The notes under the pieces: generated by a model | Told to the model about the DNA's origin: nothing | The model's input: the letters and a program-made list of their open reading frames with translations, nothing else | The model's database searches: none | Shown here: positions 61,080 through 64,000 of the stretch, piece after piece | Numbering within the stretch: position 1 is the stretch's first letter | Layout: the number at the start of each line of letters is the position of its first letter | From: Hydra vulgaris | Taxonomy: Eukaryota > Cnidaria > Hydrozoa > Anthoathecata > Hydridae | Assembly (NCBI RefSeq): GCF_038396675.1 | Contig: NC_088932.1 | Span: 31,150,001 to 31,214,000, forward strand | Reading direction: 5' to 3' | Length of the DNA stretch: 64,000 nt | Position numbers and translations under genes: made by a program

Positions 61080-63689
61080 ATTAAAAAAGATTTTATATGA
61101 ATTATAATAAATTTTCTATTGACCATATCTTTCATAAGCTTATGGAATTCTCGTACAACTTTTTTTTTCAAGAAATTAATTTTAAGGTACAGATTAAATT
61201 TTCCATGTAGTATCAGAAGTAAAAGTCATCCAAACTCAATTTTGTAGTCTGTATATAGTCTCAATATTGTATTCTGACTCTATAAAGTATCTATGAAAGT
61301 ATTTTGACTCTATAAAAATAAAATTGCTTTTTATTTCTATTTTTTGATGAACTTTGATTTTATATTTTTTGATGAACTCTATTTATATATATGAATTCTG
61401 ATACATATTTATATATATAATTTTAATTATATTCTTATAGTAATTTTATAATTATCACTATTTATATTTTCTTTGCAGAATGTATACTCCAAAAAAAATA
61501 AATATATCAATTGCATTGCTGTAATACAACAATCCTATTCATAAAAATCAATTCATATACCTGTTTAAGTGTAATATGGTGCCGGTTTGTGATATGTCGA
61601 AAATGTCGCAAATTTCGAAACGAGCTGCCGTAATGAACAAATTAACGGTCCGCAAGGTCCGCAATTATCACACGTGTTGTGTTGCGAAGTTTGCTGCATA
61701 CTTAAGCTGTGCAGACTGATCTAAGAAATAATAACACTAGCTTAAAACTTTATATTTATGTTATGACCTATTCACTCAACACCCATTTTATGTGACATAT
61801 TTTGTGTAATATTTGCTTCCGCTTTATAATTTTAACTTCATTTTATTTCATTATTTAATATTAGCATTTTTTTACATTATTTATAAAAATTATTGCAGTG
61901 CGTAATGTATTATATATTACAGTGCAGTGCATTATGCACTGATATACAATTATATATTGCAGTGCAGTACATTATTTATTGCAGTAACATAAAAATAATG
62001 TAAACAATTTACATGTTTACATAATGTTTATGTATATATAATGTATGTATAAACATCATGTAAACGTGCAATTTACACATTTACATTACGTTTATGCTAC
62101 GTTTACATTATTTAAAATTTCTTTAATTCTAATAAAGTTATAATTTATAATGCAAATGTTGGTATGTTGATAACAGAATTTGTTATTATTATTATTGTTA
62201 CTATTATTATATTGTTACTGTTATTGTTATTATTGTTGTTATTATTACTATTATTATTATTATTTTTATTATTTAAGTATTATTATACATTAGATATTAT
62301 TAAAGTATTATTATATATTAGGCAAACGTAATGTAATCATAATGAAAACGTGCAATAAATACTTTTTTACAATAAATTTTTTTAAAAGCTTAAATTAATT
62401 TTTTAACTTCAAATATATTTTCAATTTTTTTTTCTTGTAAATTTTCTATTAAGTTTGCAGTATTGTTTTGAAACAAATTTCATTTTCTACTCAAAAGGCT
62501 ATACCTCAATAGAAGCTAGTGATAAAAATTTTGAATTTTTTTAAAATAGTTTTCAATGAAAATTTTCTAAAATCTAAAAATTACTCTTTCTTATATTAAA
62601 CTATTTATAATTAGTTAAAGTAAAATGTAATCGTTTTATATAATTTAAAATAATACTCGAATTATATAATTTATATATTTTAAATTTTAATGAAAGTTGA
62701 GAACCTCTTATTGAAAAGACTTGTTATAATTTTATATTTTTAAACAATCCTTGCAGAATGTATACTCCTAAATAAGTAGCATATCAATTGCATTAGTGTA
62801 TTACAACAATGCTATCCATAAAACTAAATTCAAATATAATAAACAGATGTATTATATAAAAGTGAAAATGTCTATTTAAGTTATATTTAATTCTTCACTG
62901 CTATCTAAATAATGCCAGTATAAACTTATGAAAGTAAAAACAGCATATACTTTTATATATGACAGTAAATTCATCTTACTACTTTTCATATCAAGTTATT
63001 ACTGTTTTGCTTTTTTTATCATTTTCAACTATGTGGATTTTTTTAAACCCATATTTCTTTTTAAAACTATATTTTCTCAATCTAAACTTTCAATCAGCTA
63101 TTAATAGTTTTCTTGTTTCTCTTTTATCTTTTAAATTATTCTAGTATCTGTTAATTTTAAATTTTTATCAGTTCTTACATGCAAGCTAGAAAAAAGACAA
63201 CAACAGAACCATGACCTCAATAATTAAAAATAAATTATAGGTTCTTTACTTGAATGAATACTTTTTTCATAACTAAGATTTAGCAAATTTCTTTATTGGT
63301 GTTAAGCATTGGCCAAATTTATTTTTCAAATTTAAGGCATCTCAAAAGTTAATTATGAGTTGAATGAATGTTATTTTTATAAAGAAAAAATTATCTTAAT
63401 AATTTTATTACTGTTGCTCACATTTAGGTTTTATTTGGTACTGTTTTTGTTCATTAAACTAATTTTTATTAATCACCTGTTTTACTTTTAGTTTAGTTTT
63501 AGCCTACATTTTTTTATATTATTTAAAATATTAGTTATAAGCTATCAATCCAGTTTATATTTCCTAAATAAGTCCTAAAAACTCATAAATAACTTCAATT
63601 TTACTTGAGCTGTTTGAATTTCTTATATTTTATGTTTCTTTTTCAATTTTACATATTTTGTATTTTTAAAGACAAATAAAAAATTTAAA
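61080..63689. other. AT-rich upstream region of the right-edge gene
   Basis: No gene seen. A (ta/tta)-rich stretch at 62180-62290 is a loose (ATT)n microsatellite. A slightly GC-richer, CpG-containing patch lies at 61600-61690 ('gccgtaatgaacaaattaac'). No clear promoter could be assigned to the 63690 exon. Confidence 0.35.
61474..62836. repeat. Pair of direct repeats, about 85 bp, 1.28 kb apart
   Basis: 61474-61557 and 62750-62836 share 'ttgcagaatgtatactcc', 'atatcaattgcatt' and 'tacaacaat.ctat.cataaa' in the same order and orientation with about 80-85% identity. Coordinates cover the pair and the sequence between. Confidence 0.7.
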
Positions 63690-63854
63690 ATGGCAGAAGA
63701 AAACTCGAAGGAAGTACCAAGCAATGATACAAGAATAAAAATAGACAATAAAAAATTGATGGATCAGTTTTGGTCTCTTGTTTCATTAGATGAAGGAGTA
63801 AGGATTGAATCAATTAAGAATATTTTAGAAGAACTTACCAACACTAACAACAAA
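63690..63854 (+). CDS. First exon, probably a MYBBP1A/Pol5-like nucleolar protein
   Basis: The ATG at 63690 starts 55 codons in phase 0 up to donor gtaagc at 63855. The product begins 'MAEENSKEVPSNDTRIKID', then 'LMDQFWSLVSLDEGVRIESI' and 'KNILEELTNTNNK'. The L-D-FW-L(A)S-DE--R(L/I)-(A)---(I/L)---L pattern at the N-terminus is that of the first HEAT-like helices of MYBBP1A/yeast Pol5, which act in ribosome production and transcription control in the nucleolus. Only this exon lies in the window, so the call rests on about 35 residues. The frame read beyond 63854 (to 63875) is intronic. Confidence 0.5.
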
Positions 63855-64000
63855 GTAAGCATTTTAAAAAACTAAAATCAAAATATGTTGAAAACTTTTA
63901 CGGTGAAATAAATGGACAATTCAGGAGAGAATCCACAGTTTTTTTTATCCAAGTTAAGCCTCTTTTATTTTTATATCAATTGTTTTGTAAAAAATTGCAA

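Overview
The window is very AT-rich animal DNA with sparse exons, long introns, about a dozen long (TA)n tracts and many fragments of LINEs, Tc1/mariner, pogo and hAT elements. Nothing resembles a bacterial operon, phage or organelle. The repeat types and the style of the LINE proteins suggest a cnidarian, most likely Hydra; that species call is inference.

Host genes are few. Four well-supported minus-strand exons (23942-23807, 21856-19864, 10253-10074, 9840-9523) have compatible splice phases and encode most of a Dispatched-like sterol-sensing/RND-fold transporter, which in other animals releases lipid-modified Hedgehog. Its 3' end (TM11-12) and 5' end were not found here. At the right edge a plus-strand first exon (63690-63854) looks like the start of a MYBBP1A/Pol5-type nucleolar protein. 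Two phase-compatible minus-strand exons at 35280-35122 and 34815-34704 belong to an unrecognised gene.

Layout: 1-9.5 kb is decayed LINE copies, one lying inside a DNA transposon with terminal inverted repeats. 9.5-24 kb is the Dispatched gene, whose 9.6 kb intron holds a hAT remnant, an unknown minus-strand pseudogene, two copies of one MITE, and a Tc1/IS630-type transposase carrying an N-terminal RING finger and long terminal repeats built of short tandem units. 24-35.6 kb is mostly AT-rich sequence with LINE remnants. 35.7-38.3 kb is a nearly intact hAT transposase. 40-48.2 kb is rich in microsatellites, with a 92-bp inverted repeat around (TA)n, a (CATA)n tract of about 435 bp, a four-copy tandem array of about 280 bp and two Tc1 elements. 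48.7-51.1 kb holds two LINE pieces in opposite orientation. 51.6-54.9 kb is a complete pogo element with TA target duplications. 56.6-59.2 kb holds a MITE, a maT-type (DD37D) mariner and a 329-bp hAT MITE with an 8-bp duplication. 59.4-63.6 kb has LINE pieces, a tRNA-derived SINE and AT-rich DNA.

The most unusual items are the RING-bearing transposase element, the many short near-perfect palindromes (one apparently a templated insertion inside a transposase gene), and the association of (TA)n tracts with inverted-repeat elements. All transposase and LINE genes carry at least one lesion, so none looks autonomous as it stands.
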